Assembly: GCF_003946245.1 (NCBI RefSeq)
Contig: NZ_RHNN01000017.1
Location: 1 to 64,000, forward strand
DNA length: 64,000 nucleotides
Reading direction: 5' to 3'
Source: Levilactobacillus cerevisiae
Lineage (GTDB): Bacteria; Bacillota; Bacilli; Lactobacillales; Lactobacillaceae
Below the pieces are notes generated by a model, which saw only the letters and a list, made by a program, of their open reading frames with translations, made no database searches and was not told where the DNA came from. This document shows positions 8,750 through 18,561 of this stretch, one piece after another. Position 1 is the stretch's first letter. Each line of letters starts with the position of its first letter. A program made the translations under genes and the position numbers.

Positions 8750-10162
8750 TTATAAAATGTAACGCGATAAGTCTTTGTTCTCAACGATGTCGCCAATCTT
8801 GTCATTGACGTAGTTTTCGGTGATGGTAACGTCGCCTGTACCCATGTCAGGACCTTCGTACAACAGGTCTTCCAGGAGTTTTTCCAGGACGGTCTGTAGG
8901 CGCCGCGCCCCAATGTTTTGGTTCTCATGGTTCAGTTCAAAGGCCAATTCAGCGATCCGTTCAATGGCTTCCATGGTGAAGGTCACCTTCACGTTGTCGG
9001 TCCCAATCAAGGCGATGTATTGCTTAATCAAGGCGTTGTTTGGTTCGGTTAAGATCCGCACAAAGTCTTCCTTACTCAAATCGCTCAACTCAACGCGAAT
9101 TGGGAAACGACCCTGTAATTCAGCAATCAAATCGCTAGGCTTGGATTCAGCGAAGGCGCCGGCCGCAATGAACAGGATGTGATCGGTATCAATCGTCCCG
9201 TACTTGGTCTTGACCTGGGTCCCTTCAACGATTGGTAAGATGTCACGTTGCACCCCTTCACGGGAAACGTCGCCGCTATTTTGGCCACTGCCCTTGGCAA
9301 TCTTATCAATTTCATCGAGGAAGATAATCCCCGTGTTCTCCGCCCGCTTGATGGCATCGTGATTGATGTCAGCGTTGTTGACCAATTTTTCAGATTCCTC
9401 GGCCACCAAGATTTCACGTGCTTCGGTCACGGAGACTGTCCGCTTGATCCGCTTCTTGGGCATGATTGACCCCAAGGTATCGCTCAAGTCGATGCCCATT
9501 TGGCCCATCATGTTGTTATCAGCCGCATTGGCTTGTTGGGGATCGTCCATTTCAATTTCTACCTGGTGATCTTCCAACAGGCCCTTGTTCAATTGATCTG
9601 AAATGGAGAGCCGTTCGTTACGCACGTCGTCGGTGACCTCTTCAGTCTCGCTAGGAGCCGTTGGTGTCTGGCCGTTTTGCATCTGGCTAAACATGTTCAT
9701 CATGTTGGCGAAGTCGTTGTTGTTCTTGTCTTCCTTCTTCTTAGCCGGTGCCAACAGTTTTACCAACCGCTTGTTAGCGGCCTGGATGGCGTCACTGCGC
9801 ACGTCTTTAAATTGATCTTGCTTTTCCATTGTCACGGAAACTTCTACAAGGTCCCGGACCATGGATTCCACGTCACGGCCGACGTAGCCGACTTCGGTGA
9901 ACTTGCTGGCTTCCACCTTGGTAAAAGGTGCGTGAACGATTTTCGCTAACCGGCGGGCAATTTCTGTTTTCCCAACCCCGGTCGGTCCAATCATCAGCAT
10001 GTTTTTTGGTGAAATTTCTTCCTGCATTGCGGCGTCTAACTGCATCCGGCGGTACCGGTTTCGTAGCGCGATGGCAATGGCTTTCTTGGCGTCATCTTGC
10101 CCAATCACGTATTGATCAAGTAAGCCGACGATTTCTTTAGGTGTTTTATTAATAGCGTCCAC
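8750..10162 (-). CDS. hslU: ATP-dependent protease ATPase subunit HslU
   Basis: AAA+ unfoldase (ClpY/CodX) that feeds substrates to the HslV peptidase, 470 residues. Walker [15 protein letters not shown] lies near residue 55 and Walker B GIIFLDEIDKIA near 245. The acidic, variable I-domain lies between them (about 110-230), and the C-terminal AAA+ subdomain ends with a short hydrophobic tail (DLSRYIL) that in this family docks into HslV. GTG at 10162 is preferred because a GGGGGA site lies upstream; a TTG six codons earlier lies ahead of that site. It follows hslV by 18 bp in an xerC-hslV-hslU operon like the codV-codW-codX order of Bacillus. Confidence 0.96.
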   Translation of the reverse strand: MDAINKTPKEIVGLLDQYVIGQDDAKKAIAIALRNRYRRMQLDAAMQEEISPKNMLMIGPTGVGKTEIARRLAKIVHAPFTKVEASKFTEVGYVGRDVESMVRDLVEVSVTMEKQDQFKDVRSDAIQAANKRLVKLLAPAKKKEDKNNNDFANMMNMFSQMQNGQTPTAPSETEEVTDDVRNERLSISDQLNKGLLEDHQVEIEMDDPQQANAADNNMMGQMGIDLSDTLGSIMPKKRIKRTVSVTEAREILVAEESEKLVNNADINHDAIKRAENTGIIFLDEIDKIAKGSGQNSGDVSREGVQRDILPIVEGTQVKTKYGTIDTDHILFIAAGAFAESKPSDLIAELQGRFPIRVELSDLSKEDFVRILTEPNNALIKQYIALIGTDNVKVTFTMEAIERIAELAFELNHENQNIGARRLQTVLEKLLEDLLYEGPDMGTGDVTITENYVNDKIGDIVENKDLSRYIL

Positions 10163-10180
10163 TAGAATTCCCCCGTTCAA

Positions 10181-10723
10181 TTAAAGTTCTTCAGAAATAA
10201 CGTTTTCGTTGGTAAAGATATCAATACCCCCAGCAATGTGGATGGCGCTTTCGGCAATTTCCTTTGCGCTCATATCCTGTGCGTGGTGGTGTAAGGCGGT
10301 TGCGGCGGCTAAGGCGAAGTTACCACCAGAACCGATGGCAAGGATATCGTCATCTGGTGCAATGACTTCACCGGAACCAGAAACTAACAGCATCTCGTCC
10401 TTGTCCATGACGATCAACAGCGCTTCAAGCTTTTGTAAGGCTTGATCAGAACGCCACAGCTTGGCCAATTCAACGGCGGCTCGTTGCAGGTTCCCGCTGT
10501 ATTCGTTGAGTTGGGCCTCAAATTTTTCTTCCAAATTGAAGGCGTCGGCAACACTCCCGGCGAAGCCAACAACGACTTGATTGTTGTAGATCCGCCGAAT
10601 CTTGTGGGCCGTGCCCTTCATGATAACTTTTTCACCCATGGTAACTTGTCCGTCGCCGGCCATAGCGTTGTGACCGTTATGACGAACCGCACAGATGGTG
10701 GTGGCTTCAAATTTTACTGGCAT
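10181..10723 (-). CDS. hslV: ATP-dependent protease peptidase subunit HslV
   Basis: Proteasome-beta-like peptidase (ClpQ/CodW), 180 residues. The segment [20 protein letters not shown] near the N-terminus aligns with the HslV active-site start. The nucleophile is probably a Thr at residue 8 or 9, exposed after removal of a short propeptide. The [14 protein letters not shown] segment matches the C-terminal half of the family. It assembles with HslU into a two-component protease. The start is ATG at 10723. It lies 16 bp after xerC and 18 bp before hslU. Confidence 0.96.
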   Translation of the reverse strand: MPVKFEATTICAVRHNGHNAMAGDGQVTMGEKVIMKGTAHKIRRIYNNQVVVGFAGSVADAFNLEEKFEAQLNEYSGNLQRAAVELAKLWRSDQALQKLEALLIVMDKDEMLLVSGSGEVIAPDDDILAIGSGGNFALAAATALHHHAQDMSAKEIAESAIHIAGGIDIFTNENVISEEL

Positions 10724-10739
10724 AATTTACTCATTCTCC

Positions 10740-11678
10740 TTACGATGATGGTTTGGTTTCTTTAGGCTTATCTTCAGTGGCACGCGGGAAAAATTGACGA
10801 TAATCCCGTTGCAGGTGTTCGCGGGTAACGTGGGTGTAGATTTGCGTCGTCGAGAGACTGCTATGACCCAGTAGCTCCTGGACTGAGCGCAAGTCTGCGC
10901 CCCGGTTCAACAGATGGGTGGCAAAGGTGTGCCGCAACATGTGGGGATGAATCTCCGTGGTCAACGTGCTGCGCTTGATGATCTGATTTAACAGGTACGT
11001 GACCCCCGCTGGTGTTAACTGTTGGCCGCGGTGATTAACGAACACAAAGGCGTGCGTCTCTTGGTGCTGGGCCATCAGTGGTGTCCTGGCAGCCGTGAAA
11101 TATTGCTGGAGGGCATCGCTGGCATAGTGGCCAAACGGCACGTAGCGTTCCTTATTGCCCTTTCCGTGAATCAACATGATCCGGTTGTCGAAGTCAATCT
11201 CCGGCACGGTCAAGTTGACGCATTCACTCACCCGAATACCCGTCCCGTATAGCACTTCCAGTAACGCCGAATCCCGGGTGGCTAACTGTTCATTGGGGTT
11301 AGCCGCCGCAGCCGCAAACAGCGCGGTCATTTCGCGTTCATAAAAGAAACGTGGCAGGTGATTCTGATGATGTTTGAGTTGGACGTAAGCGAAGGGATCA
11401 TCCTTGGCCTGGCCGTTACTCATCAGAAAGTTGTACAAGGAGCGTAACGTGGAGAGTTTCCGGGCAATCGTCGTGCGGGCGTAATGCCGATCATACAAAT
11501 CACTCAGATAAACCTCAACGTCTAACTGATCGATAGCCGTCCACGCTTTGACCCCGCCATTATCGGCGAGAAACTGGGTGAACTCCTCGAGATCCTCGCG
11601 GTAAGCCTTGACCGTCTCCGGTGAATATTGGCGCTCACCGGTTAAATACGATAAAAATGCCGTAATAGCTTGATCCAC
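10740..11678 (-). CDS. xerC: Tyrosine recombinase XerC
   Basis: Site-specific recombinase of 312 residues that with XerD resolves chromosome dimers at dif. An N-terminal SAM-like DNA-binding domain (about 1-90) precedes the catalytic domain with Arg in GTGIRVSE, Lys in GKGNKER, His-x-x-Arg in HMLRHTFATHLL, His in LLGHSSLSTTQ and the nucleophile Tyr in QIYTHV. GTG at 11678 is chosen over a start 57 bases upstream because GGAGG is 7 bases before it and the resulting length fits XerC. XerC rather than XerD follows from the codV-like position before hslVU; a second recombinase, xerD, is at 39.6-40.5 kb. Confidence 0.95.
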   Translation of the reverse strand: MDQAITAFLSYLTGERQYSPETVKAYREDLEEFTQFLADNGGVKAWTAIDQLDVEVYLSDLYDRHYARTTIARKLSTLRSLYNFLMSNGQAKDDPFAYVQLKHHQNHLPRFFYEREMTALFAAAAANPNEQLATRDSALLEVLYGTGIRVSECVNLTVPEIDFDNRIMLIHGKGNKERYVPFGHYASDALQQYFTAARTPLMAQHQETHAFVFVNHRGQQLTPAGVTYLLNQIIKRSTLTTEIHPHMLRHTFATHLLNRGADLRSVQELLGHSSLSTTQIYTHVTREHLQRDYRQFFPRATEDKPKETKPSS

Positions 11679-11830
11679 GTGAACACCTCCCTTGTACCTG
11701 TTCTCAATGCTAGCAAACGCGTCGAAAAAACACAACTAACTCATCAGTGTTTTGCGTTGGCCGTTGCTGGTAGCACGGGTAGGCCGCTCGTGACCGTTAC
11801 CAGCCAGCAGACGTTTTCCGACTTATCTCA

Positions 11831-11893
11831 GTCAACGCAAACAGGTTCGCCGGTGGCCCCCATGTGGGTCGCCGACAAACCTGTTTGACTGAA
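11831..11893. repeat. Long imperfect hairpin between xerC and topA
   Basis: The outer arm AACCTGTTTGACTG (about 11877-11890) pairs with CAGTCA...CAAACAGGTT (11829-11848, with a 4-base bulge). An inner stem pairs GGTGGCCC with GGGTCGCC. There is no clear T-run in either direction, so it is not a standard terminator. It could stabilise or attenuate the topA transcript just after its stop codon. Confidence 0.5.
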
Positions 11894-11904
11894 GCATGCT
11901 AAAT

Positions 11905-14016
11905 TTATTTTTGTGGCGCTTCTTCGTAATCGCCATTGGGGCAGACGATTTGGCTGCCGCCACGAATCTTCTTGGCGACCAGGTAATGGCCGTCCTTCGG
12001 GCAATCACGGCCGACTGGCTTGTCCCATGAGACAAAGTCACAGTCGGGATAACGGGAACAACCGTAGAAGATTCGGTTCTTCTTGGACTTTCGTTCGATG
12101 ACCTCACCCTGATGACAAACGGGGCAAGTCACCCCAATTTCCTTCACGATTGGCTTCGTGTTGCGGCAATCTGGGAAGCGGGAACAAGCGTAGAACTTGC
12201 CATAACGGCCCATCTTGATGACCATTGGCGCCCCACAAATGTCGCAGTCAAAGCCAGCGGGTTCATCACGAATTTGAACCTTTTCGATGGCGTCTTCCGC
12301 ATGGGCAACTTCGGTTGAGAACGGCTTGTAGAAGGTGTCGATGACCTTGACCCAGTCCTGGTGGCCCTCTTCAATTCCATCCAATTCGTGTTCCAAATTG
12401 GCGGTAAAATCGACGTTGACCACGTCTGGGAAGTATTCGTTGATGATGCCATCCACGATTTCACCCAGTTCAGTAGGCTCAAATCGGCGACCGACCAATT
12501 TGACATAGTACCGGCGCTGAATCGTATCCAACGTAGGCGCGTACGTCGATGGCCGACCAACCCCGTTTTCTTCCAAGGCCTTGATCAAGTTGGCTTCGGA
12601 ATAACGTGCAGGCGGCTGGGTAAAGTGTTGGGCCGGATCGGTCTTGGCCAGTTTGACCTGGTCACCGATTTCAAGGTCGGGCAACAGATTATCCTTTTCC
12701 TTGTTGTCCTTGTAAATCTTCAAGAACCCTTCGAACTTCATTTTGGAGCCGTTAGAACGGAACGTTACGCCGTTTTGCTCCAACGTCACGGCCATGGTGT
12801 CCATGATGGCGTTGGTCATTTGACTGGAAACAAAGCGGTTCCAGATTAATTGGTATAACCGGAATTGGTCCTTGTTCAGCCGTTCTTTCAGGCTAGCGGG
12901 CGTCCGGAACACTGAGGTTGGCCGGATCGCTTCATGGGCGTCTTGGGCCCCTTCAGGCAACTTTCCCTTGATTGGCTTGGTGGCAGCGTATTCTGCGCCA
13001 TACTTTTCATGGATGAAGGTGGACGCCTCATGCTTCGCAATGCTGGAAATCCGGGTGGAGTCGGTCCGCATATAGGTAATGAGCCCCTGCGTGCCTTCCT
13101 TGCCCAAGTTAATCCCTTCATACAGCTGCTGGGCAGCCATCATCGTTTTCCGGGTCCGGAAATTCAACTTCCGGTTAGCATCTTGTTGCATGGAACTGGT
13201 GGTAAATGGGGGTTGTGGTGAGCGTTTACGTTCTTTACGCACCACGTTGGTGATGTCAAAGTCAGCCTTCTTGTCCAATTTACCTAAGACATCCTGGACG
13301 GCGTCGTTGTTCTTCAAGTCAGCCTTCTTACCGTTCAAACCGTAGAAGCTCGCGCCAAACGTGTGGCGGGCCTTCTTGAAGTCGGCGTCGATGGTCCAGT
13401 ATTCTTCGGGGATGAAGGCCTTGATGGCTTTTTCCCGTTCGATAATCAGGGACAGTGCGATTGACTGTACCCGACCGGCACTGAGGCCCTTCTTCACCTT
13501 TTTCCAGAGCAGAGGCGAGATAGAGTACCCCACCAACCGGTCTAAGATTCGGCGTGCCTGTTGTGCGTTGACCAGGTCCATGTCAATCGTCCGGGGCGTC
13601 TTAAAAGCTTCCTTAACGGCGTCCTTCGTGATTTCGTTAAAGGTAACTCGGTTCTTGTCAGTGACATCCAGGTTGAGGACGTGGGCTAAATGCCAGGCAA
13701 TTGATTCCCCTTCACGGTCAGGGTCAGATGCGAGGTAGACGGCTTTGGCCTTTTTGGCCTCGGACCGCAAGCCCTTGATCACATCACCCTTACCACGAAT
13801 GGAAATGTAGTGCGGATCATAGCTATTTTCAGTATCGACCCCCATCGAACTTTTCGGTAGATCGCGCACGTGTCCCAGACTCGGCATCACCTTATAGGTT
13901 CGGCCTAAATACTTTTCAATGGTCTTAGCCTTCGCTGGTGATTCAACGATGACTAATTTTTTTTGCGGCTTCCGTCGCTTTTTTGGCGTTGATTTTGCTG
14001 TTGGTTTAGTCGGCAA
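11905..14016 (-). CDS. topA: DNA topoisomerase I
   Basis: Type IA topoisomerase, 703 residues, that relaxes negative supercoils behind moving polymerases. A lysine-rich head (1-20) is followed by the TOPRIM domain ([19 protein letters not shown] near 20-38 and [11 protein letters not shown] near 95-105). The active-site tyrosine is in [11 protein letters not shown], around residue 320. Three C-terminal zinc-ribbon units follow: CDICGAP...CSRFPDC, CPVCHQG...CSRYPDC, and a last degenerate one starting CPKDGHY with a single later Cys. The start appears to be TTG at 14016 with GAGGGAGT 7 bases upstream; the overlapping ATG is out of frame and closes after a few codons. It lies between dprA and xerC as in many Firmicutes. 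Confidence 0.96.
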   Translation of the reverse strand: MPTKPTAKSTPKKRRKPQKKLVIVESPAKAKTIEKYLGRTYKVMPSLGHVRDLPKSSMGVDTENSYDPHYISIRGKGDVIKGLRSEAKKAKAVYLASDPDREGESIAWHLAHVLNLDVTDKNRVTFNEITKDAVKEAFKTPRTIDMDLVNAQQARRILDRLVGYSISPLLWKKVKKGLSAGRVQSIALSLIIEREKAIKAFIPEEYWTIDADFKKARHTFGASFYGLNGKKADLKNNDAVQDVLGKLDKKADFDITNVVRKERKRSPQPPFTTSSMQQDANRKLNFRTRKTMMAAQQLYEGINLGKEGTQGLITYMRTDSTRISSIAKHEASTFIHEKYGAEYAATKPIKGKLPEGAQDAHEAIRPTSVFRTPASLKERLNKDQFRLYQLIWNRFVSSQMTNAIMDTMAVTLEQNGVTFRSNGSKMKFEGFLKIYKDNKEKDNLLPDLEIGDQVKLAKTDPAQHFTQPPARYSEANLIKALEENGVGRPSTYAPTLDTIQRRYYVKLVGRRFEPTELGEIVDGIINEYFPDVVNVDFTANLEHELDGIEEGHQDWVKVIDTFYKPFSTEVAHAEDAIEKVQIRDEPAGFDCDICGAPMVIKMGRYGKFYACSRFPDCRNTKPIVKEIGVTCPVCHQGEVIERKSKKNRIFYGCSRYPDCDFVSWDKPVGRDCPKDGHYLVAKKIRGGSQIVCPNGDYEEAPQK

Positions 14017-14149
14017 AGCACATTACTCCCTCGTTTGATAGGCAACCGGGCCCTAGATGACGGGATTACCAGTTCCTATCGACTTATTTTTACGACGAAC
14101 TCAAAGTTCGCTAATTTTTTCACTATAATCCCACACATCTTATTTCAAC

Positions 14150-15043
14150 TTAGGGCAGGTTGTCAACTAAAACTTCTTCTATTATATGCTCAGGTTTCAA
14201 GATTGGCTTTGCCCCGGCAAGGATTAATTCGTTGGTACCAACCGAGTTGGGGTTGTTGACGGCCCCCGGAATTGCCAAAACATTACGATTTTCTTGCAAC
14301 GCAATATTGGCCGTGATTAGACTCCCTGAATGGTGGGCAGCCTCAACCACTAATGTGCTACTGGCGAGACCCGCGATAATCCGATTACGTTCTGGAAAAT
14401 GATGGCGGGCCCCGTGCGTTCCCCAAGGATATTCAGAAAAGACTAACTGGCTTTGGCACAGTTCCCGCATTAAGGACCGGTTCGTCGCGGGATAACACTG
14501 ATCCAGTCCCGTACCAATCACAGCAATCGTCCGTCCCCGGTAGGCCAAGGCCGCTTGATGGGCCAAGGTGTCCACCCCCTGTGCCAGGCCAGACACCAGA
14601 CAGATGCGCTTTTGCACGACGTTGGGTAACAAGAGACGCATGGCGGCTAACGCGTATGGACTGGGCTTACGGGAACCCACGACGGCCAGTTGCGGTGCGT
14701 GGACTAACCGGACGTCGCCCAAGAAATACAGGGCCACGGGCGGCGCAAACGTTTCTCGCAATGGTTGTGGGTAGCCGGCATCAACAATTGTCAGGCACCC
14801 GGTATGGGTTAGATTGGTGGTCACCTGTTCGCCGATGGCGGTTGAAAATAACTGGTGTTGCAGATGATCAGCCTTCTTTGGTGGCAAGGCCATTTCCTGG
14901 CAGAGACGGGCAAGTGTTGTGGGCCCAATCTGGGTCAATTCTGGTTGGCATTCTACCCAGCGCCAGCAGGCCGTCGTTGTCTTGAGTCCAATTCCAGAAA
15001 TTAATGGTAAGCGCATGAAAAAATCACGAAGTGTCAGTTGCAT
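14150..15043 (-). CDS. dprA: DNA-processing protein DprA
   Basis: Single-strand DNA-binding protein that loads RecA during natural transformation, 297 residues. The extended Rossmann fold is evident: VVGSRKPSPYALAAM, GLAQGVDTLAHQAAL, IGTGLDQCYPATNRSLM, then HHSGSLITANIALQENRNV and IPGAVNNPNSVGTNELI. An N-terminal SAM-like region covers about 1-75. No clear C-terminal winged helix is seen, as is common in short Gram-positive forms. The ATG at 15043 has AAGGAGGT upstream. It lies 28 bp after rnhB and upstream of topA. It is intact, but dprA is retained in many lactobacilli without proven competence. Confidence 0.95.
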   Translation of the reverse strand: MQLTLRDFFMRLPLISGIGLKTTTACWRWVECQPELTQIGPTTLARLCQEMALPPKKADHLQHQLFSTAIGEQVTTNLTHTGCLTIVDAGYPQPLRETFAPPVALYFLGDVRLVHAPQLAVVGSRKPSPYALAAMRLLLPNVVQKRICLVSGLAQGVDTLAHQAALAYRGRTIAVIGTGLDQCYPATNRSLMRELCQSQLVFSEYPWGTHGARHHFPERNRIIAGLASSTLVVEAAHHSGSLITANIALQENRNVLAIPGAVNNPNSVGTNELILAGAKPILKPEHIIEEVLVDNLP

Positions 15044-15071
15044 AGTCGCAACCTCCTTTTCCCCTTTAGGG

Positions 15072-15857
15072 TTAACTCCGTGATTTGTTCGCGATTATTT
15101 TTTGTACAGGCGAAAAAGTTTTGCGGTGAATGGGGGTGACCCCGCGTTCATCCAGGCCAGCCAAGTGTTCAGCGGTTCCGTAACCGGCATTTTTAGCAAA
15201 CCCGTATCCTGGATATAAGACATCATAGGTCGCCATCAAATGGTCCCGGTACACTTTGGCCACGATACTGGCTGCCGCAACGCTGGCACTTTTGGCGTCA
15301 CCCTTAATCAAGCGCGTCTGCGGCAGGTCAACGGGAATCTGCATCGCATCCACGATTAGATGTTGCGGTGCCCGCCCCAAACCCAGGACTGCCCGTTGCA
15401 TAGCTACCCGTGTCGCCTGATAGATGTTGATCTGGTCAATTAATTGGGGACTGCCGATACCGATACTAACGGCCTCGGCTTGGGCCAAGATTAAGGGGTA
15501 CAGACGCTCCCGTTCCTTAGGGGTCAACTGTTTAGAGTCGTTGACCAACGGAATGTCAAAGTCCTGGGGGAGAATCACGGCACTGGTCACAACGGGGCCG
15601 GCGAGTGGTCCCCGCCCCACTTCATCAATACCAGCGACCCGTTCACCTTGCGCCCAGAACGGCCGCTCGTAGTGTAGACGGTGCTGAAATGCCTTCTCAG
15701 CGGCCTCAGCCTTCGCTAGCCGACGTTTGACTTGCTCCAGGAGTAACTGAGCCCCTTTGCGTGAATCGGCCGCTAAAGACGCTAAACGGGGGTCGTCGAC
15801 TGTTGTGACATTTGCGAGGTCGGCCTTCAAACTTGCCAGGCTCGGTTGCTTAGTCAT
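15072..15857 (-). CDS. rnhB: Ribonuclease HII
   Basis: Endonuclease that nicks RNA in RNA-DNA hybrids and removes misincorporated ribonucleotides, 261 residues. The active-site motif GIDEVGRGPLAGP lies at about 76-88, with further acidic residues in IVDAMQIP and a KGDAKSASVAAASIVAKVYRD helix. The start is assigned to ATG 15857, whose first 8 bases overlap the rbgA stop (ATGACTAA), which suggests translational coupling. Earlier in-frame starts lie inside rbgA and would add residues not typical of the family. Confidence 0.95.
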   Translation of the reverse strand: MTKQPSLASLKADLANVTTVDDPRLASLAADSRKGAQLLLEQVKRRLAKAEAAEKAFQHRLHYERPFWAQGERVAGIDEVGRGPLAGPVVTSAVILPQDFDIPLVNDSKQLTPKERERLYPLILAQAEAVSIGIGSPQLIDQINIYQATRVAMQRAVLGLGRAPQHLIVDAMQIPVDLPQTRLIKGDAKSASVAAASIVAKVYRDHLMATYDVLYPGYGFAKNAGYGTAEHLAGLDERGVTPIHRKTFSPVQKIIANKSRS

Positions 15858-16713
15858 TGACCGGTTCACCAGCTTGTGGTGCACGGTCAAGGGTGAAGCC
15901 ACCCAGTTTTTTATGACGCGCATCCAGAATCAACCGTTCGCTGGCCCGTTCGTAGTCGTCACGCATACCAATCTTTTGCGTGATTTTCAGTAGCAGATCC
16001 ACATCACTGAGGTCTAGGTCTGCGGCAACTAGGTGGTAGCGTTCTAAGAGCGCTTTTTCGTGGTACTGCCGGAAAAAGTTTAAGGCAAAGAGCGCCACAT
16101 CATCGCTGGCGTAGAGTTTCTCCTTAATCGCCCCGGTCAGTGCTAGCTTTTGCGCCGTCTCTTGGTCCTTGAATTTGGGCCAAAGAATCCCTGGGGTATC
16201 CAACAATTCCAAATGTTTACTGGAACGCAGCCATTGTTGGCCCTTGGTCACACCGGGAGTATCCCCAACTTGCGCCGCCTTCCGCTGGACTAAGTGGTTC
16301 AGCAACGTTGACTTACCCACGTTAGGAACCCCAACTGTCATGGCACGCATTGGCCGTTCCTTCAGGCCCTTTTCCTTTTCAATCGCCAATTTGTCAGCGA
16401 GAATGCTAGCCGCAATCTTGGTAATCTGTTTGGGGGTCACGTTGGCCCGTGAATCAATGGCAATGGCTGGCTGGTGTTGTGCGCGGTAATAGTTGAGCCA
16501 AGCGGCCGTTTGTTGTGGATCGGCCAAGTCCTTCTTGGTCATGATGATTAAATGGGGCTTGTTCTTGGCAATCCGGTTAACCTCAGGATTCCGTGAAGCT
16601 GCGGGAATCCGGGCGTCAACCAACTCAAAAACAATATCGACCAGGTGAATATTTTCTTCCATCTGCCGAATGGCTTTGGCCATATGGCCGGGGAACCATT
16701 GAATGATACTCAT
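15850..16713 (-). CDS. rbgA: Ribosome biogenesis GTPase RbgA (YlqF)
   Basis: Circularly permuted GTPase needed for late assembly of the 50S subunit, 287 residues. Motif order is permuted: the G4-type MTKKD precedes G1 [12 protein letters not shown] and G3 DTPG (ELLDTPGILWPK). The N-terminus MSIIQWFPGHMAKA is diagnostic of the YlqF family. The C-terminal domain (about 190-287) is predicted to bind rRNA. The start is ATG 16713 with AAGGAG upstream. It lies 15 bp after the yozE-like gene and overlaps rnhB by 8 bp. Confidence 0.96.
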   Translation of the reverse strand: MSIIQWFPGHMAKAIRQMEENIHLVDIVFELVDARIPAASRNPEVNRIAKNKPHLIIMTKKDLADPQQTAAWLNYYRAQHQPAIAIDSRANVTPKQITKIAASILADKLAIEKEKGLKERPMRAMTVGVPNVGKSTLLNHLVQRKAAQVGDTPGVTKGQQWLRSSKHLELLDTPGILWPKFKDQETAQKLALTGAIKEKLYASDDVALFALNFFRQYHEKALLERYHLVAADLDLSDVDLLLKITQKIGMRDDYERASERLILDARHKKLGGFTLDRAPQAGEPVND

Positions 16714-16728
16714 AAGTGTGCTCCTTCG

Positions 16729-16950
16729 TTAAGCAATCGCGGCCAAATACAGCTGCCAGGCGTCGTCAAAGATCGTCATGGATGGCAGGTACGGGGCGTT
16801 TTCTTCTAAATATTTTGATAGTGGTTCAAACTCAGTCTCCTGCTTGGGAAATGAGCTGTCCAGAAAAGCATTGTTGGCAAAACTTGCCACCGGATCGTAG
16901 CTTTCTGGATTTCGTTGGGTCATTAAATACTGATAAAACGTTTTCGGCAT
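16729..16950 (-). CDS. YozE family protein (UPF0346)
   Basis: A 73-residue protein matching the YozE/UPF0346 family ([13 protein letters not shown], followed by an acidic middle and FDDAWQLY). The family forms a small helical domain with a SAM-like fold. No biochemical role is established. ATG at 16950 is chosen because AAGGAGG lies 7 bases upstream and the length then equals that of the family; the open frame continues upstream inside the ypmS-like gene. It is tightly packed between ypmS (10 bp) and rbgA (15 bp). Confidence 0.88.
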   Translation of the reverse strand: MPKTFYQYLMTQRNPESYDPVASFANNAFLDSSFPKQETEFEPLSKYLEENAPYLPSMTIFDDAWQLYLAAIA

Positions 16951-16960
16951 GAGTGCCTCC

Positions 16961-17560
16961 TTAATTCTTCGGAATCCGGGCCTGGAAGACAAACTTACCG
17001 GCACCCGACAGGTCAATCTTTTTCGCCGCAAATGACAGCTTCTTACCGTTTCCAATGGCTGTCAGGTGGAGCGTAATGGTTTCGTTACCCGTGTCCATGG
17101 CAACCCATTTAGGTAAGGGATAGTTCTTGGCAATATAGTTCATGACGAACGTAATCGGTACAGGTAAAGCCCCCACTGATAACTTTTGTGCCTTTAATTG
17201 CACGTCTCCTGAGGATAACACGGTTGGCTTTAAGAGTAAAACAAAGTTGACGTTAGCCCCTAAGACTTTGGTCGATCCCGTAATCATGGCGTGATCGGAC
17301 ACCTGGAAGCGGTACTTCACAGCCGAATTTTCCAGCGATTTATTCACATAGTAATCGGCTAGTGCGTTCACTTGTTTCTTGTTCAGATCAACATTGATGT
17401 TGGTGGTATTTTGGGTCACCTTGGCCGTGGATTCAACCTGCGTCGAAGAAAAGGCCTTGACGCCTAGGGTGACAGCCGTAACCAGTAAAATGGCTACCAG
17501 GGCGATGAACCCCCACTTCCACCAGTTACGGGAAGCTTGTGGGGTTGAATGTCGTTGCAT
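16961..17560 (-). CDS. YpmS family membrane-anchored protein (DUF2140)
   Basis: A 199-residue protein with one transmembrane helix near residues 14-36 ([19 protein letters not shown]) and an extracytoplasmic beta-rich domain. The segment [19 protein letters not shown] and later [10 protein letters not shown] resemble the DUF2140/YpmS family. Its neighbour is the SGNH hydrolase YpmR, the same pairing as in Bacillus, which suggests a shared role at the cell surface. Function is otherwise unknown. The ATG at 17560 has GGAGGAA upstream. Confidence 0.82.
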   Translation of the reverse strand: MQRHSTPQASRNWWKWGFIALVAILLVTAVTLGVKAFSSTQVESTAKVTQNTTNINVDLNKKQVNALADYYVNKSLENSAVKYRFQVSDHAMITGSTKVLGANVNFVLLLKPTVLSSGDVQLKAQKLSVGALPVPITFVMNYIAKNYPLPKWVAMDTGNETITLHLTAIGNGKKLSFAAKKIDLSGAGKFVFQARIPKN

Positions 17561-17573
17561 AGATGATTCCTCC

Positions 17574-18497
17574 TTACTTCATCAGCCATTGCTGGTGAGC
17601 TTGCATTTGTTTAAAGGCGTAACGAGTCATGAGCCGGTATCCCTTGGCGTTCGGGTGGAAATGGTCCGTCGGGGATAGGTAGTCGTTAAGCTCGTCGCTG
17701 GCATTGCTAGCGAGGATCAATTCCTGCAGACTCGCCGTCGAAATTTTACCATTATTCGACTTCTTGGCATCGTGCTTGAGCTTGGCTTGTTGGACGACAG
17801 ATTTATACTGACCCACGGATAACGCGTGGTTGATATCCACCATGTAGAGGTCGTCAAAGGTCGTGGCTGTTTGCTTGGTGGCTGTGTTCCAATCGTTGAC
17901 GGCGTTGGTAATTTGCGTCAGGTTGGCAAAGTAGACGTATACGGGATTGTAAATCGTATACAGGTAAATGGGGGCCTTGGGATTGTATTTGCGAACGGTA
18001 GTCAAGAGGTGTTTGAGTTTCTTTTGATAAGCGCTCTGGGCCGTATTCAGTTGCACGTTCAACTTGGATTGCTGATTGATAGTTACGTTCTTCGTCAGGG
18101 TTTGCAACAAATCATTGCCCCCGACGGTCATAGTGATGGCCTGCGCCTTTTTCAACTGTTGTTGCTGTTCCGTGCTGTTGACCAGTCTTTTTTCAATCTG
18201 ATCACTGCGGTCGCCGGATTTTCCAAAGTTGTGCATGATCACCTTGACGTGGTCCTTTTTGTGAATCATGGTCTTCAGGCGACCGGTATAGCCGCCATCC
18301 TTCTGCTGGTCACCCACCCCTTGTGTCAGGGAGTCACCCAGGGCCACCACACGCACGGTTGAGCGCCGGTTATTGTTGGTGGCATTGTTGGTCTTCGTCG
18401 TCCGTGAGCCGGGGTGCCAGTAAGTCAGCGCCGCTAAAACGATGAGCACCAGGAGTAAGGTTACCCCAATAATCTTACTGAGATTCTTAAATTTCAT
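17574..18497 (-). CDS. SGNH/GDSL family hydrolase (YpmR-like), membrane-anchored
   Basis: Predicted extracellular lipase/esterase-type hydrolase of 307 residues. An N-terminal membrane anchor (about residues 8-28) is followed by a linker and an SGNH domain. Block I is VVALGDSLTQGVG with the nucleophile Ser, block III is VGGNDLL, and the catalytic Asp/His are in SPTDHFHPNAKGY near the C-terminus. ATG at 18497 is chosen because GAGGGGGAA precedes it; the open frame extends 16 codons further upstream without a better site. It lies 13 bp before ypmS. The natural substrate is unknown. Confidence 0.88.
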   Translation of the reverse strand: MKFKNLSKIIGVTLLLVLIVLAALTYWHPGSRTTKTNNATNNNRRSTVRVVALGDSLTQGVGDQQKDGGYTGRLKTMIHKKDHVKVIMHNFGKSGDRSDQIEKRLVNSTEQQQQLKKAQAITMTVGGNDLLQTLTKNVTINQQSKLNVQLNTAQSAYQKKLKHLLTTVRKYNPKAPIYLYTIYNPVYVYFANLTQITNAVNDWNTATKQTATTFDDLYMVDINHALSVGQYKSVVQQAKLKHDAKKSNNGKISTASLQELILASNASDELNDYLSPTDHFHPNAKGYRLMTRYAFKQMQAHQQWLMK

Positions 18498-18561
18498 TTT
18501 ATTGTTCCCCCTCAAGGTAAAGAAAAAGCGGTGGCGTGCGGCCACCCCTTTCCGGATTACA

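Noticed and set aside
14090-14125. CGAACTTTGAGTTCG upstream of topA as an SOS box
   Set aside because: The spacer between the half-sites is five bases instead of four, so it does not fit the LexA consensus; it is more likely a small hairpin.
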